A stretch of DNA of 8,427 bases from assembly GCA_007118555.1 (NCBI GenBank), contig SKRJ01000327.1:1-8427 (forward strand), read 5' to 3'. The notes beneath the pieces were generated by a model. That model saw only the letters and a program-made list of their open reading frames with translations, was not told the origin of the DNA and did not search any database. Shown piece by piece: positions 1-7,027 of the stretch. This stretch comes from Anaerolineae bacterium. GTDB taxonomy: Bacteria; Chloroflexota; Anaerolineae; UBA1429. The number at the start of each line of letters is the position of its first letter. Within the stretch, counting starts at the first letter, position 1. Made by a program: the position numbers and the translations under genes.

Positions 1-578
1 CCGCCCTCTCGGGCCCAGTTACCCTCAAAAGTTACGTTTCTCAACGTCGGACGGCCGCCGCTGATGCGCATCCCGCCGCCATTGCGGTCGTTGCCACTGA
101 GCGCGTTGGCGTTTCCGCCTGTTATGGTGAAACCGTCAAGCACGGCCGAGTCATCCGTGTCGTCGGCGACCACCACGTGGTAACTGTTGTCGGCGTTGTT
201 TCCCGGCGTGCCGATGTCCCCGCTGAGCACGGTGGGGTGAGCTGTCCAGTCGCGGGCCCCAAAGGTACCGTCCCCTCCACCGGACGGAAAGCCGCCGTAC
301 AGGGCCACGCCATTCATCATGACAAAAGATACTGTACGGTCGGTCCCGGTTGTTGGGTAATACGTGCCCTCAGCCACCCACAAAGTGGTTCCGGTGCCAG
401 ACGCCCCCAGGGCCACCTGCAGATCGGTGTAGGCGTTAGTCCATGAGGTGCCGTCGCCAACGCCTGTCGCGCTGGCATCCACGTAGATGACCGTTTGCGC
501 CCGAGCCGGCAGCGCGACGGCTGCCGCGGCCAGGAGCGTCGCCAACAGGAGTAGACAGAGCCAGGTTCTCGTCTTCAC
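1..578 (-). CDS. Secreted right-handed beta-helix (choice-of-anchor Q type) surface protein, N-terminal part
   Basis: The minus strand is open from a GTG at 578 to the left edge (192 complete codons); the C-terminus is outside the window. Residues 1-27 form a classic signal peptide: MKTR, a Leu/Ala-rich core, then an A-R-A cleavage site before Q28, so the product is exported. The mature start reads TVIYVDASATG, then GTSWTNAYTDLQVAL (residues 43-57), LSGDIGTPGNNADNSYHVV (118-136), a VLDGFTITGGNAN rung (146-158) and PTLRNVTFEGN (177-187). This order is typical of bacterial choice-of-anchor Q / polymorphic-outer-membrane-like beta-helix proteins, which are usually several hundred residues longer and surface-attached. 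The substrate or ligand is unknown. The GTG at 578 is chosen because AAAGGGG lies 8 nt upstream and the signal peptide begins there; an in-frame GTG at 587 overlaps that ribosome site. A weak TATATC at 617-612 could be a -10 element, but no -35 accompanies it. Confidence 0.85.
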   Translation of the reverse strand, partial: MKTRTWLCLLLLATLLAAAAVALPARAQTVIYVDASATGVGDGTSWTNAYTDLQVALGASGTGTTLWVAEGTYYPTTGTDRTVSFVMMNGVALYGGFPSGGGDGTFGARDWTAHPTVLSGDIGTPGNNADNSYHVVVADDTDDSAVLDGFTITGGNANALSGNDRNGGGMRISGGRPTLRNVTFEGNWAREG

Positions 579-586
579 AGCACGCA

Positions 587-593
587 CCCCTTT
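587..593 (-). promoter_or_regulatory. Shine-Dalgarno site of the beta-helix gene
   Basis: AAAGGGG on the minus strand, 8 nt before the GTG at 578. It decides between two in-frame GTG codons: the upstream one (587-585) overlaps this site and so cannot use it. Confidence 0.6.
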
Positions 594-770
594 CTGTGGG
601 CCTTGCCCATCGATATACCTGCCCTCGCCGTCGGTGGGCGGGGCGATCCTCGTGCTGGGCACCCATCAGACACACGGATGTGCGCTTGGAGACCCAATTC
701 CCGTTTCCTGCTCCAGGTCGCTTTCAGACATGCCGCTCAGCTCGCGAGGCGGTACGGCCTCGGTGCATAC

Positions 771-790
771 CGCTGGTCGTACTGCGACGC
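771..790 (+). repeat. Imperfect 20-nt direct repeat, left copy
   Basis: This copy matches 8145-8164 at 18 of 20 positions (both read CGCTGG-y-CGTACTGCG-w-CGC). Both copies are intergenic and in the same orientation. The match does not clearly extend beyond 20 nt, so it may be chance. Confidence 0.25.
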
Positions 791-1721
791 ATCAGGCGCT
801 ACCCATGAGCTGCGGCTCGAGCTACAGATCGGGCTATGGTACAAAGCGAATCGCCGACATTACCTGCTGGTGAATAGCCAACGACGCCCCCGCTGGCGTC
901 GGAAGCGTGGGGCTTTGGGAAGGTATGCCGCCATGGGAGCATGCGAGCGGCGGTCAGAGATACCCGTGATAGTGGGATCGTTTTCCGTTGAGCACGGAGA
1001 GTGGTTGGTGCGCGGCAGGCGCTGCCTTCTGCGAGACGGTGGTCCGGCGTAAAAGCTCTGGCGCGCGGTCGCGAGTACACCACCGGAGTGCAAAAGGTGA
1101 GTGGAAAAGGGTTCCCGTATACGCGCAGCGTCACAAGCTGTGGAGAGTAGCGTGGTGGACAGAGCTCCCGGAGCGGGGCGACGCAGCGCATGCCGCCGAG
1201 CGGCGGTGGCCGTGCCCCACGCGCTCTCCGGGGCCGATACATGACGCGGGCGCGGTTGTACGGGGGTGGTTGCTCAGGTTGCGTTGCCTTTGCCCAAAGG
1301 GCAGGCGGGTGGTTGATCGTGCGTGTTTTGATTGCTGACAACTGCCACAGGCGGTTTTCCCTGCCAGAGACACATCGGGCCGGGCATGCCGCCCCGGATG
1401 GCTCCTCTGAAGCGTCGGCAGTGGGCACCTGTTGCACCGCATGACCGAAAACCCAGGGAGTATTACCAACAGGCTTCTGTGAGCCCCTGCCAGCAGTCAG
1501 CATGGTAACCTCTGTTCTTCTATGAACCACGCAACAGCGTGATAGCTTGAATGAGACCCGATGCTCAGAGAAGGATAGGCCACCAACATCCGGGTCCCCC
1601 CCTGGCGCGCGGTAGGAGATCAACCCCGGTCGCGGAGAGCTTTGACAGCATGATAGCAGGTATCGTGCGCTGACACAAGGCTATTTCGCCCTTTTCGGTT
1701 GTCTTTATGTGCGTGCCGCGC

Positions 1722-1750
1722 TTGACCCCCCTGGCCTTATCAAGTATATG
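1722..1750 (+). promoter_or_regulatory. Sigma70-like promoter for the NTE-like gene
   Basis: TTGACC at 1722-1727 (5 of 6 to the -35 consensus), an exact 17-nt spacer, then TATATG at 1745-1750 (4 of 6 to the -10). Transcription would start near 1757, leaving a leader of about 120 nt before the ATG at 1877. It is the best match I found upstream of this gene; the -10 is imperfect. Confidence 0.5.
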
Positions 1751-1804
1751 AGAAAGGATTACGCGACGCGATAGATACAAGGACTCCCTGGACTGAATGT
1801 CATT

Positions 1805-1818
1805 CGGGCGCTTGCCCG
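1805..1818 (+). other. Small hairpin in the leader of the NTE-like gene
   Basis: CGGGC, loop GCTT, GCCCG: a 5-bp all-GC stem with a 4-nt loop inside the predicted untranslated leader, ending about 42 nt before the ribosome site. No U-run follows, so it is not a standard intrinsic terminator. Its function is unknown and a chance origin is possible. Confidence 0.3.
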
Positions 1819-1860
1819 GGCCGATGGCTAGAAGTCGAAGCGGGCACAATTGGCCCTGAG

Positions 1861-1870
1861 GAAGGAGAGG
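1861..1870 (+). promoter_or_regulatory. Shine-Dalgarno site fixing the start of the NTE-like gene
   Basis: GAAGGAGAGG sits 6 nt before the ATG at 1877. The frame stays open upstream to a TTG at 1850, but using that codon would place the ribosome site inside the coding sequence, so the ATG is preferred. Confidence 0.8.
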
Positions 1871-1876
1871 CACTGC

Positions 1877-4126
1877 ATGGATCAAGCTGCAGCGGATGCC
1901 ATGCGTGAGGAATGGGCGCCGTCGGACAAGGCGGATGCCTTGTGGGCTGGCGACCCTTTTGCCCGTCGTCTCTTGCAGGACAATGCCGAGCGCATCCACG
2001 CCAGTCGCGGCGAGCTGCTCTTTTGTCAGGGCGATTCAGGTGATTGCATGTACCTCGTTCTCTCTGGGCGGCTGTCAGTGCGCCTGGTCGCCGATGACGG
2101 CGTTGAGACCCAGCTGGCAGAGCTTGGCCCGGGCATGCCTGTCGGTGAGATCGCTCTGCTCACGGGACAACCACGTACGGCATCGGTCTATGCTGCGGAG
2201 GATGCCCAGCTCTTGCGCTGCTCTCGAGTCAGTTACGAGAGGCTGGCTCGGCAGCACCCCAAGGAGTTGGCGGGGTTCACGCAAACTGTTGCTCGCCGTC
2301 TCAAAGAGGTGCATCTCTCACAGGTGCTGGGTACCTTTTTCGGGATTCAGGATGCGCAGACCCTCGGCTGGCTGCGCGGCGAGCTGGAATGGCTTCACCT
2401 TGGCCATAGCGAGGTGCTGTTTCGGCAAGATGAGCCCAGCGACGCCATGTACATCGTTGTTAGCGGCAGACTGCGCATCAGCACAGCAGAGGCAAATGGT
2501 ACCGCGCGCTATGTGGGAGAGGTGTCACCGGGTGAAGTCGTCGGCGAGCTCGGGCTTTTGAGCGGAGAGCCCCGGACCGCCACGGCCAGGGCGATTCGAC
2601 AGACAGACGTTGTGAAGGTGTCTCAGCCGGTCTTTCAGCAACTGGCGGAACTCTATCCCGAGGCCGTGATGCGTATTGCCAAGTTGATCATCTCTCGGCA
2701 TCAGCGTTCAATGCATGTCCCTTCATCGGCGCAGTTGAGGGCCCTTGTACTTGCCATTATACCTACCATGACTGCCCTCTCGGCGGCCCAGTTTGCAGAG
2801 GAACTTGCCAGCCATCTGGAACTGCATGGGACAGTCCTCACAGTCGATAGCGCGCGCCTTGACAGCCATCTGGGCAAGACGGGCGCCGCAAATGCCGAGC
2901 CCAATCACCCTACGGGTCTGATTGTATCGACATGGCTGGGTGAGCAAGAGAGTCGCTTTCAGTACCTGCTTCTGGTTGCCGATCCAGAGTGGTCTGTGTG
3001 GACCGAGCGCTGTGTGTGCCAGGCTGATCGTGTACTGCAACTGGTCGATGCACATGCTACGCCAGACGTTGGCCCCATTGAGCAGGCTATGGGCAAGCGG
3101 GAACTGCTCGTCCGTCACGAGCTCATCCTGGTGCATCCAAAGAACACCGTTGAGCCGGCAAACACCGCACGATGGCTGGCCAAGCGCAATGTACACGCTC
3201 ATCATCATGTCCGCGCGGGCGATACAGCGCACATGAGAAGGCTGGCCAATCGTCTGACAGGCAAGGCCCTCGGCATGGTGTTGAGCGGTGGCGGAGCCAG
3301 GGGCATGGCCCACGTTGGCGTGTTACGCGCCATGGAGGAGCTGGGGATCGGTATCGACCTGATTGGCGGTACCAGCATGGGCTCGTTGGTGGGTGCAGTA
3401 TATGCTATGGATCGCGAGATCGATGAATGCATGACGCTGGCCGAGCGATTCGCCAGCCCGCGCAAGCTTTTTGACTATACCCTGCCCGTCGCCTCGCTGA
3501 TGGCGTCCAAGAAGGTAACTCGCGTGCTGCGCGAGATGCTGGGTGAGGTCTGCATCGAGGATCTGTGGCGGCCCTTTTTCTGCGTGTCGAGCAACCTCAC
3601 GCGCGCCGAGGCCGTCATCCATCGTACCGGCCCTCTTTGGGAGGCCGTACGGGCGAGCATAGCCATACCCGGCATCTTTACACCGATCCTTCAGGGCCGT
3701 GACGTCCTCGTCGACGGGGGGGCGCTGAACAACTTTCCGGTTGATATAATGGAGACGCTATGCGAGGGCGGTCCCGTCGTCGGCTCCAGCGTGTGCCCCA
3801 TGGTGGATCGGTACGACAGCTACGAGTTTGGCTCAAGCATCAACGGTTGGCGTGTTTTGTGGAGCCGGCTGAACCCGTTCTCTCCAACCATGAGGGTACC
3901 CTCCCTGCTGGGCTCGCTCATGCGCGCACAGGAGATCCGGGGCATCTCCGGACTCCGGCATTCGGAGACCATCGCTGATATGACCGTCCGGCCTGACGTC
4001 AGTCGGTACAGCATACTTGACTTTGCGGCCTATGAGCCCATCATCGAGATCGGCTACCGGGCGGCCCTGGATCAGCTTGTGCCATGGCTGGAGCAGAATG
4101 GGGGCCAAGGGCAGGGGGATCTCTGA
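1877..4126 (+). CDS. NTE-like patatin phospholipase/esterase with two cyclic-nucleotide-binding domains
   Basis: 749 residues. Two cNMP-binding (Crp-type) domains come first, at about 20-145 and 165-275. Their phosphate-binding cassettes, PVGEIALLTGQPRTA (88-102) and VVGELGLLSGEPRTA (221-235), both keep the Glu (E91, E224) and Arg (R100, R233) that contact cyclic nucleotide, so both may bind ligand. A linker of about 190 residues follows, containing QADRVLQLVD (382-391), HELILVHP (414-421) and TARWLAKRN (430-438), a segment characteristic of the NTE/PNPLA6 family. The patatin domain (about 464-680) has the oxyanion loop GGGARG (471-476), nucleophile motif GTSMG (S500) and DGGALNNFP (D613), giving an intact Ser-Asp dyad. 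By family it should hydrolyse ester bonds of (lyso)phospholipids, probably under cAMP or cGMP control. No signal peptide or membrane span is visible, unlike eukaryotic NTE with its N-terminal anchor, so it is probably cytosolic or peripheral. It stands alone, with its own promoter and a convergent gene downstream. Fold is certain; substrate is inferred. Confidence 0.93.
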   Translation: MDQAAADAMREEWAPSDKADALWAGDPFARRLLQDNAERIHASRGELLFCQGDSGDCMYLVLSGRLSVRLVADDGVETQLAELGPGMPVGEIALLTGQPRTASVYAAEDAQLLRCSRVSYERLARQHPKELAGFTQTVARRLKEVHLSQVLGTFFGIQDAQTLGWLRGELEWLHLGHSEVLFRQDEPSDAMYIVVSGRLRISTAEANGTARYVGEVSPGEVVGELGLLSGEPRTATARAIRQTDVVKVSQPVFQQLAELYPEAVMRIAKLIISRHQRSMHVPSSAQLRALVLAIIPTMTALSAAQFAEELASHLELHGTVLTVDSARLDSHLGKTGAANAEPNHPTGLIVSTWLGEQESRFQYLLLVADPEWSVWTERCVCQADRVLQLVDAHATPDVGPIEQAMGKRELLVRHELILVHPKNTVEPANTARWLAKRNVHAHHHVRAGDTAHMRRLANRLTGKALGMVLSGGGARGMAHVGVLRAMEELGIGIDLIGGTSMGSLVGAVYAMDREIDECMTLAERFASPRKLFDYTLPVASLMASKKVTRVLREMLGEVCIEDLWRPFFCVSSNLTRAEAVIHRTGPLWEAVRASIAIPGIFTPILQGRDVLVDGGALNNFPVDIMETLCEGGPVVGSSVCPMVDRYDSYEFGSSINGWRVLWSRLNPFSPTMRVPSLLGSLMRAQEIRGISGLRHSETIADMTVRPDVSRYSILDFAAYEPIIEIGYRAALDQLVPWLEQNGGQGQGDL

Positions 4127-4200
4127 CCAACGCCGGTCCGCGTCCTGGTCGCTTGCAGAGCGCATTCCGTGGGTGCCCCTTCCGCAATGCTTTCCGTGGA

Positions 4201-4236
4201 GGCCTCCGACTCCTCAGGAGCGGAAGGTAGTAGGCC
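4201..4236. terminator. Inverted repeat between convergent genes, possible bidirectional terminator
   Basis: Outer arms GGCCT (4201-4205) and AGGCC (4232-4236) enclose an inner stem CCG-a-CTCC, loop TCA, GGAG-CGG (about 4206-4223). It lies 75 nt after the NTE-like stop and about 60 nt beyond the stop of the opposing DUF3307 gene. There is no clear U-run on either strand, so it may be a Rho-assisted or stabilising structure rather than a textbook intrinsic terminator. Confidence 0.4.
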
Positions 4237-4297
4237 AGTCCTTGTTCGGTCAGCCGGGGGGTCCTTTACTGCAGAGGGTAGCGAACGGATCCCGCGG

Positions 4298-4672
4298 TCA
4301 ACGGACAGCCCAAACCAGGATTTGCGCTACGATTGCCAGGGTGAATAGGTGCATTACCTGATCTACAACGATCGGCAGCCACGGATGGTCTGGTGAGCTA
4401 TTGAGGCTGCCCATAACCCATTTGACCAAGCTCGTACGGTCGAGCAGCGTATGGGTCCCACCGAGGAATAGCACGAGCAAAACCACGAGTATCCCGGAGA
4501 CAGTGTGCCTCACGGCATACGCGCTGATGACCACCGAGACGCCCACCAGGTACACCGCCACATGACGCAACGTCCACAGCAGTTGACCCCTCTTGCGAGC
4601 AGCCATCTCGTTGGTCTGAAGCACAAAGTCGCCGATGAGATGAGTGACCAATAGCCAATCAAAGAGGCTCAT
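4298..4672 (-). CDS. DUF3307 family small membrane protein
   Basis: 124 residues, hydrophobic, with about three to four membrane-spanning stretches (near residues 3-20, 34-52, 58-75 and 103-122). It carries the DUF3307 signature in order: HLIGDFVLQ at 11-19, H37, then H74-x3-D78-x5-K84, and finally DQVMH at 104-108. The regular His/Asp spacing within membrane segments suggests a conserved metal or catalytic site, but the biochemical role of the family is unknown to me. The frame is open upstream to 4909, but those 79 extra residues are Pro/Arg-rich and unlike the family. The ATG at 4672 matches the normal N-terminus and has GGAGA 5 nt upstream. The gene converges with the NTE-like gene (171 nt apart) and diverges from the Gfo/Idh gene; no functional partner is evident. 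Confidence 0.88.
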   Translation of the reverse strand: MSLFDWLLVTHLIGDFVLQTNEMAARKRGQLLWTLRHVAVYLVGVSVVISAYAVRHTVSGILVVLLVLFLGGTHTLLDRTSLVKWVMGSLNSSPDHPWLPIVVDQVMHLFTLAIVAQILVWAVR

Positions 4673-4871
4673 CGTGTCTCCACACGCGCGCCGGGAGCTG
4701 GCAGCGCCTGGCAGATATCGGATCTCGGTGGATAGCACTACAGGGCCGGCGACGAGAGCGCCAGGCCCGCACAACTCGACGCATGGGGGTGGTGAGGGTG
4801 TCTCTGTGAAGCATGGGAGTTTGCAAGCCTTGATCCTGCGTGCCCGTTCCCGGGTCGGGTAGAGATGCCGT

Positions 4872-4900
4872 AGTATAGCACCGCAAAGACTGGTCCACAA
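4872..4900 (-). promoter_or_regulatory. Extended -10 promoter upstream of the DUF3307 gene
   Basis: On the minus strand, TTGTGG (4900-4895), a 17-nt spacer and TATACT (4877-4872, 5 of 6), with a TGC directly before the -10 (4880-4878), making a TGnTATACT extended -10. The start would be near 4865, giving a leader of about 190 nt before the ATG at 4672. The leader is long for such a small gene, so the promoter could also serve a short RNA. Confidence 0.45.
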
Positions 4901-5640
4901 GAGCGCCACAAGGCAAAAAGCCCGCCGCTACAGGTCCTGTTAACTGGGACTCCAGAAGCGCGCACTCTGAGCGGCAGACCTGGTTACGAGAGTGTGGCGT
5001 TACTGAGTGGACACGGTCCCATCCGCTGACCGGAGCCATTTGAGTACCGGTCCCTGGAGTGGTATGACCGTTTGCCTTGGCTACCAAGGGCAACGCCCGG
5101 CTATTGCGTTGTTCGTGCGAACCGGGTACGGCGCTCGTGAGGTGGCGGTGCGCTTTGAGCCCTTCCGATGGCACTCTATGACTCGGGCTTTTAGTGCGCC
5201 CAGTATCAGGCCCTGGACGTGGGGCAGGCCAATCCGGTGAACGAGGGGATGCTCATAGTATGCGGCACGGGCGGCAAGGCTCGCGCCAACTCTGGCGCCA
5301 GACACGTCGTACTCGCAAAGGCAAGCCGGTCGCCCTCTTGGCGGCAAGGGCGCCGAGTGTTGCGCGCAGTACTCACACTGTACGGCACTGCCCGGGCGAC
5401 CTCCTTTCGCGCGGCAGATACACTGGCAACGCTCGCCAGCAGTCGTTCGCGAGCGCGAGTCCGTGTACGAGCCGATGACTTTTGCGTAGCCCATCATTTC
5501 CGGTGCCTTTGCGGTTCAGAGGGTAACATGCTGTGTGCATGTCTGCCGAGAACCATGGGTGTTCCGGTGAGCGCAGATGCTATGCTCCAGACAGACTATG
5601 TAGTAGTATGGTGTGCAGAGTGGGGCCTCTTCTAGCACGC
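4901..5640. other. Non-coding, inverted-repeat-rich stretch
   Basis: No convincing gene. Candidate frames (5081-5497 minus, 5219-5635 plus, 5007-5240 plus) overlap each other, show no known motif and have unnatural composition. What stands out is self-complementarity: CGCCCT/AGGGCG at 5331-5352 enclosed by ACTCG/CGAGT at 5311-5358, a 12-bp palindrome at 5291-5302, CTGGC/GCCAG at 5423-5439 and GCTCGC/GCGAGC at 5431-5454, plus the cluster listed separately at 5073-5122. I found no reliable promoter for the Gfo/Idh gene at its right end. Confidence 0.45.
5073..5122. repeat. Cluster of four overlapping or adjacent inverted repeats
   Basis: Within 50 nt there are CCTTGG/CCAAGG (5075-5089, 3-nt loop), GGGC/GCCC (5088-5098, 3-nt loop), AACGC/GCGTT (5093-5110) and GTTCG/CGAAC (5111-5122, 2-nt loop). 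The first and second overlap, as do the second and third, so they are mutually exclusive foldings. This could be a structured RNA or a protein-binding site; chance in GC-rich DNA is not excluded. Confidence 0.35.
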
Positions 5641-5643
5641 GTC

Positions 5644-5651
5644 AAGGGAGG
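5644..5651 (+). promoter_or_regulatory. Shine-Dalgarno site fixing the start of the Gfo/Idh/MocA gene
   Basis: AAGGGAGG, 7 nt before the ATG at 5659. The frame is open back to 5533, but the upstream 42 residues are Cys-rich and non-homologous, while MGIVRIGLAGCG is a normal family N-terminus. Confidence 0.85.
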
Positions 5652-5658
5652 ATATCAC

Positions 5659-6816
5659 ATGGGCATCGTACGGATCGGACTGGCAGGTTGTGGCAGTGTA
5701 TCACAGAGAGGATTGCTACCCCATCTGGCGGCAGACGACATTCGCCCCTGGTGCGAGTTGACGGCGGTCATGGACGTGGTACCCGGACGCGCCCAGGCAT
5801 CGGCGGAAAAGTTTGGCGCCAAGCTGGCCTTTGAGGACTATGACGAGATGCTGGCCTCGGAGATCGATGCCGTCGTGCTCGCCTCGCCGATCGGCCTGCA
5901 CTATGAGCAAGCTATCAAGGCGATCGAGGCCGGCAAGCACCTGCATCTGAACAAGACCATGACCACCACCAAGGCCGAGGCGGATGACGTTATCGCCGCA
6001 GCGGAGGCCAAAGGCCTCGTGGTCGTCTCGTCGCCGGGCAATGGTCTGCACTGTTCCAACATGCGCATCCGCGAGATCGTGGAATCCGGCGAGTTGGGGC
6101 GGGTATACTGGGCCGAGATCGGCACCGCCGGCGGAGGACACGAGTTCGAGAGCTTTCGCACCGGCGATGATGTGCTGGCCAACGTCAACCCTGCGTGGTA
6201 CTACAAGCGACCGGGCGGCGGGCCCATGTATGATATGGCCGTCTATGCCCTGCATCGCATCACCGCCATCCTGGGGCCGGTCCAGCGCGTCACCGGCATG
6301 TCCGGCATCGGCCTGGAAAGGCGTCATTTCAAGGGTGAAGAGATCATCGTCGACATGGACGACAACACCCATCTGGTGATGGAGATGGGCAAGGGTGTCT
6401 TTTGCCTGCTCTATGGCTCCAATAGCGCATCGGGACCACGCCATCCCTTTGCTTCGCCGTTCATCTCTGGCTCGGAGGGCAGCGTGACGGCCAACGCGGA
6501 GCGGATCGAGATTCTGGGACGCAACGTCCTGGGCCACGCGGGCACCGAAACCGGCCGCCGCGTCGAGCAGCCTGACACGCGTATTCCGTGGGTCTTTGGG
6601 GTGCACAAAGAGATCCCGGAACGGCATGTCTATGCCGACATCATGCATATGGTGGATTGCGCCCTCCATGGGAAAAAACCGGTTGTGAGCGCCGAGCATG
6701 CGCGGCACGTCATCGAGGTTATCGAGCTGGGCTACAAGGCCGCCGAAACCGGCATCACCCAGACCTGTACGACCACCTTTGACATTCAGCCGTGGGAACT
6801 GGTGCACTGCGACTGA
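5659..6816 (+). CDS. Gfo/Idh/MocA family NAD(P)-dependent oxidoreductase
   Basis: 385 residues, a normal family length. The N-terminal Rossmann fold (about 1-125) opens with IGLAGCGSVSQRG (6-18), containing the GxGxxG-type dinucleotide loop G7/G10/G12. A strand ending in MDV (38-40) would meet the adenosine ribose; its acidic residue favours NAD over NADP. The usual E-K-P motif after strand 5 is LNKTM here (97-101), keeping the catalytic Lys (K99) but not the Glu or Pro. The C-terminal domain has GGGPMYDMAVY (186-196), matching the G-G-x-x-x-D-x-G-x-Y/H motif, with D192 and Y196 as likely active-site residues. By family it oxidises or reduces a hydroxyl of a sugar, inositol or similar polyol; the substrate cannot be read from sequence. 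It precedes the UroD/MtaA-like gene on the same strand with a 211-nt gap that contains a strong hairpin, so co-transcription is possible but probably attenuated. Confidence 0.93.
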   Translation: MGIVRIGLAGCGSVSQRGLLPHLAADDIRPWCELTAVMDVVPGRAQASAEKFGAKLAFEDYDEMLASEIDAVVLASPIGLHYEQAIKAIEAGKHLHLNKTMTTTKAEADDVIAAAEAKGLVVVSSPGNGLHCSNMRIREIVESGELGRVYWAEIGTAGGGHEFESFRTGDDVLANVNPAWYYKRPGGGPMYDMAVYALHRITAILGPVQRVTGMSGIGLERRHFKGEEIIVDMDDNTHLVMEMGKGVFCLLYGSNSASGPRHPFASPFISGSEGSVTANAERIEILGRNVLGHAGTETGRRVEQPDTRIPWVFGVHKEIPERHVYADIMHMVDCALHGKKPVVSAEHARHVIEVIELGYKAAETGITQTCTTTFDIQPWELVHCD

Positions 6817-6829
6817 GCAATGGGCGCGA

Positions 6830-6863
6830 GAATGCCCTGCGGTGTCATAGCCGCGGGGCATTC
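6830..6863 (+). terminator. Strong 13-bp hairpin after the Gfo/Idh/MocA gene
   Basis: GAATGCCCTGCGG (6830-6842) pairs with CCGCGGGGCATTC (6851-6863) through 12 Watson-Crick pairs and one U-G pair, with an 8-nt loop. It begins 14 nt after the TGA. No U-run follows (next bases CCGTACG), so it is either a U-less terminator or a 3'-end-stabilising or processing hairpin that would give unequal expression of the two flanking genes. Confidence 0.6.
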
Positions 6864-7015
6864 CCGTACGAGTCTCGCTGCAGCAATGCATCTGCGGACC
6901 TCTATGGCCGGTAGCCATCTCAAGATCGTCTACCACGTCTCGCAAGAGGCGCTCACCAGCCAAGTCCCGCTCGACGGGCTGACCACGTTGCTCTATGGTT
7001 GGCTCACCCTAGCGC

Positions 7016-7021
7016 AGGAGG
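7016..7021 (+). promoter_or_regulatory. Shine-Dalgarno site of the UroD/MtaA-like gene
   Basis: A perfect AGGAGG, 6 nt before the ATG at 7028. It selects this Met over the in-frame Met five codons in. Confidence 0.8.
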
Positions 7022-7027
7022 ACGTCC

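Larger units (their letters stand above)
579..1721. other. Long non-coding stretch, no convincing gene
   Basis: About 1.1 kb between the divergent beta-helix and NTE-like genes. Open frames exist on both strands (for example 603-1052 plus, 799-1623 minus), but their translations are rich in Arg, Pro, Cys and Ser, show no family motif, overlap one another and lack good ribosome sites. Several short hairpins can be drawn: a 7-bp stem at 882-901 (CGACGCC / GGCGTCG, 6-nt loop), GGCAG/CTGCC at 1014-1026 and TGCCC/GGGCA at 1291-1303. Read on the minus strand, the 882-901 stem is followed by TTGGCTATT, a poor U-tract. I cannot tell a decayed gene from true intergenic or small-RNA sequence here. Confidence 0.5.

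Noticed and set aside
603..1052. 149-codon plus-strand frame in the left gap
   Set aside because: Arg-rich translation without motif or ribosome site. A short stretch around WYKANRRHYLLVN looked protein-like but matched nothing I know.
799..1623. 274-codon minus-strand frame in the left gap
   Set aside because: Composition (Arg, Pro, Cys, Ser) is unlike a natural protein, no domain is recognisable, and it overlaps other equally poor frames.
1642..1647. Perfect TTGACA as a second -35 upstream of the NTE-like gene
   Set aside because: No acceptable -10 lies 16-18 nt downstream; the nearest TATCGT is only 13 nt away.
4673..4909. N-terminal extension of the DUF3307 protein by 79 residues
   Set aside because: The extension is Pro/Arg/Cys-rich and unlike the family; the ATG at 4672 has its own ribosome site and the normal family start.
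5081..5497. 138-codon minus-strand frame in the second gap
   Set aside because: No motif and unnatural composition; overlaps a similar frame on the other strand (5219-5635).
5533..5658. N-terminal extension of the Gfo/Idh/MocA protein
   Set aside because: The upstream residues lack homology, while AAGGGAGG and a typical Rossmann start support the ATG at 5659.
5716..6963. Open frame of 415 codons on the minus strand opposite the Gfo/Idh/MocA gene
   Set aside because: Antisense shadow of a clear dehydrogenase; no motif, no ribosome site, His/Asp-rich composition.
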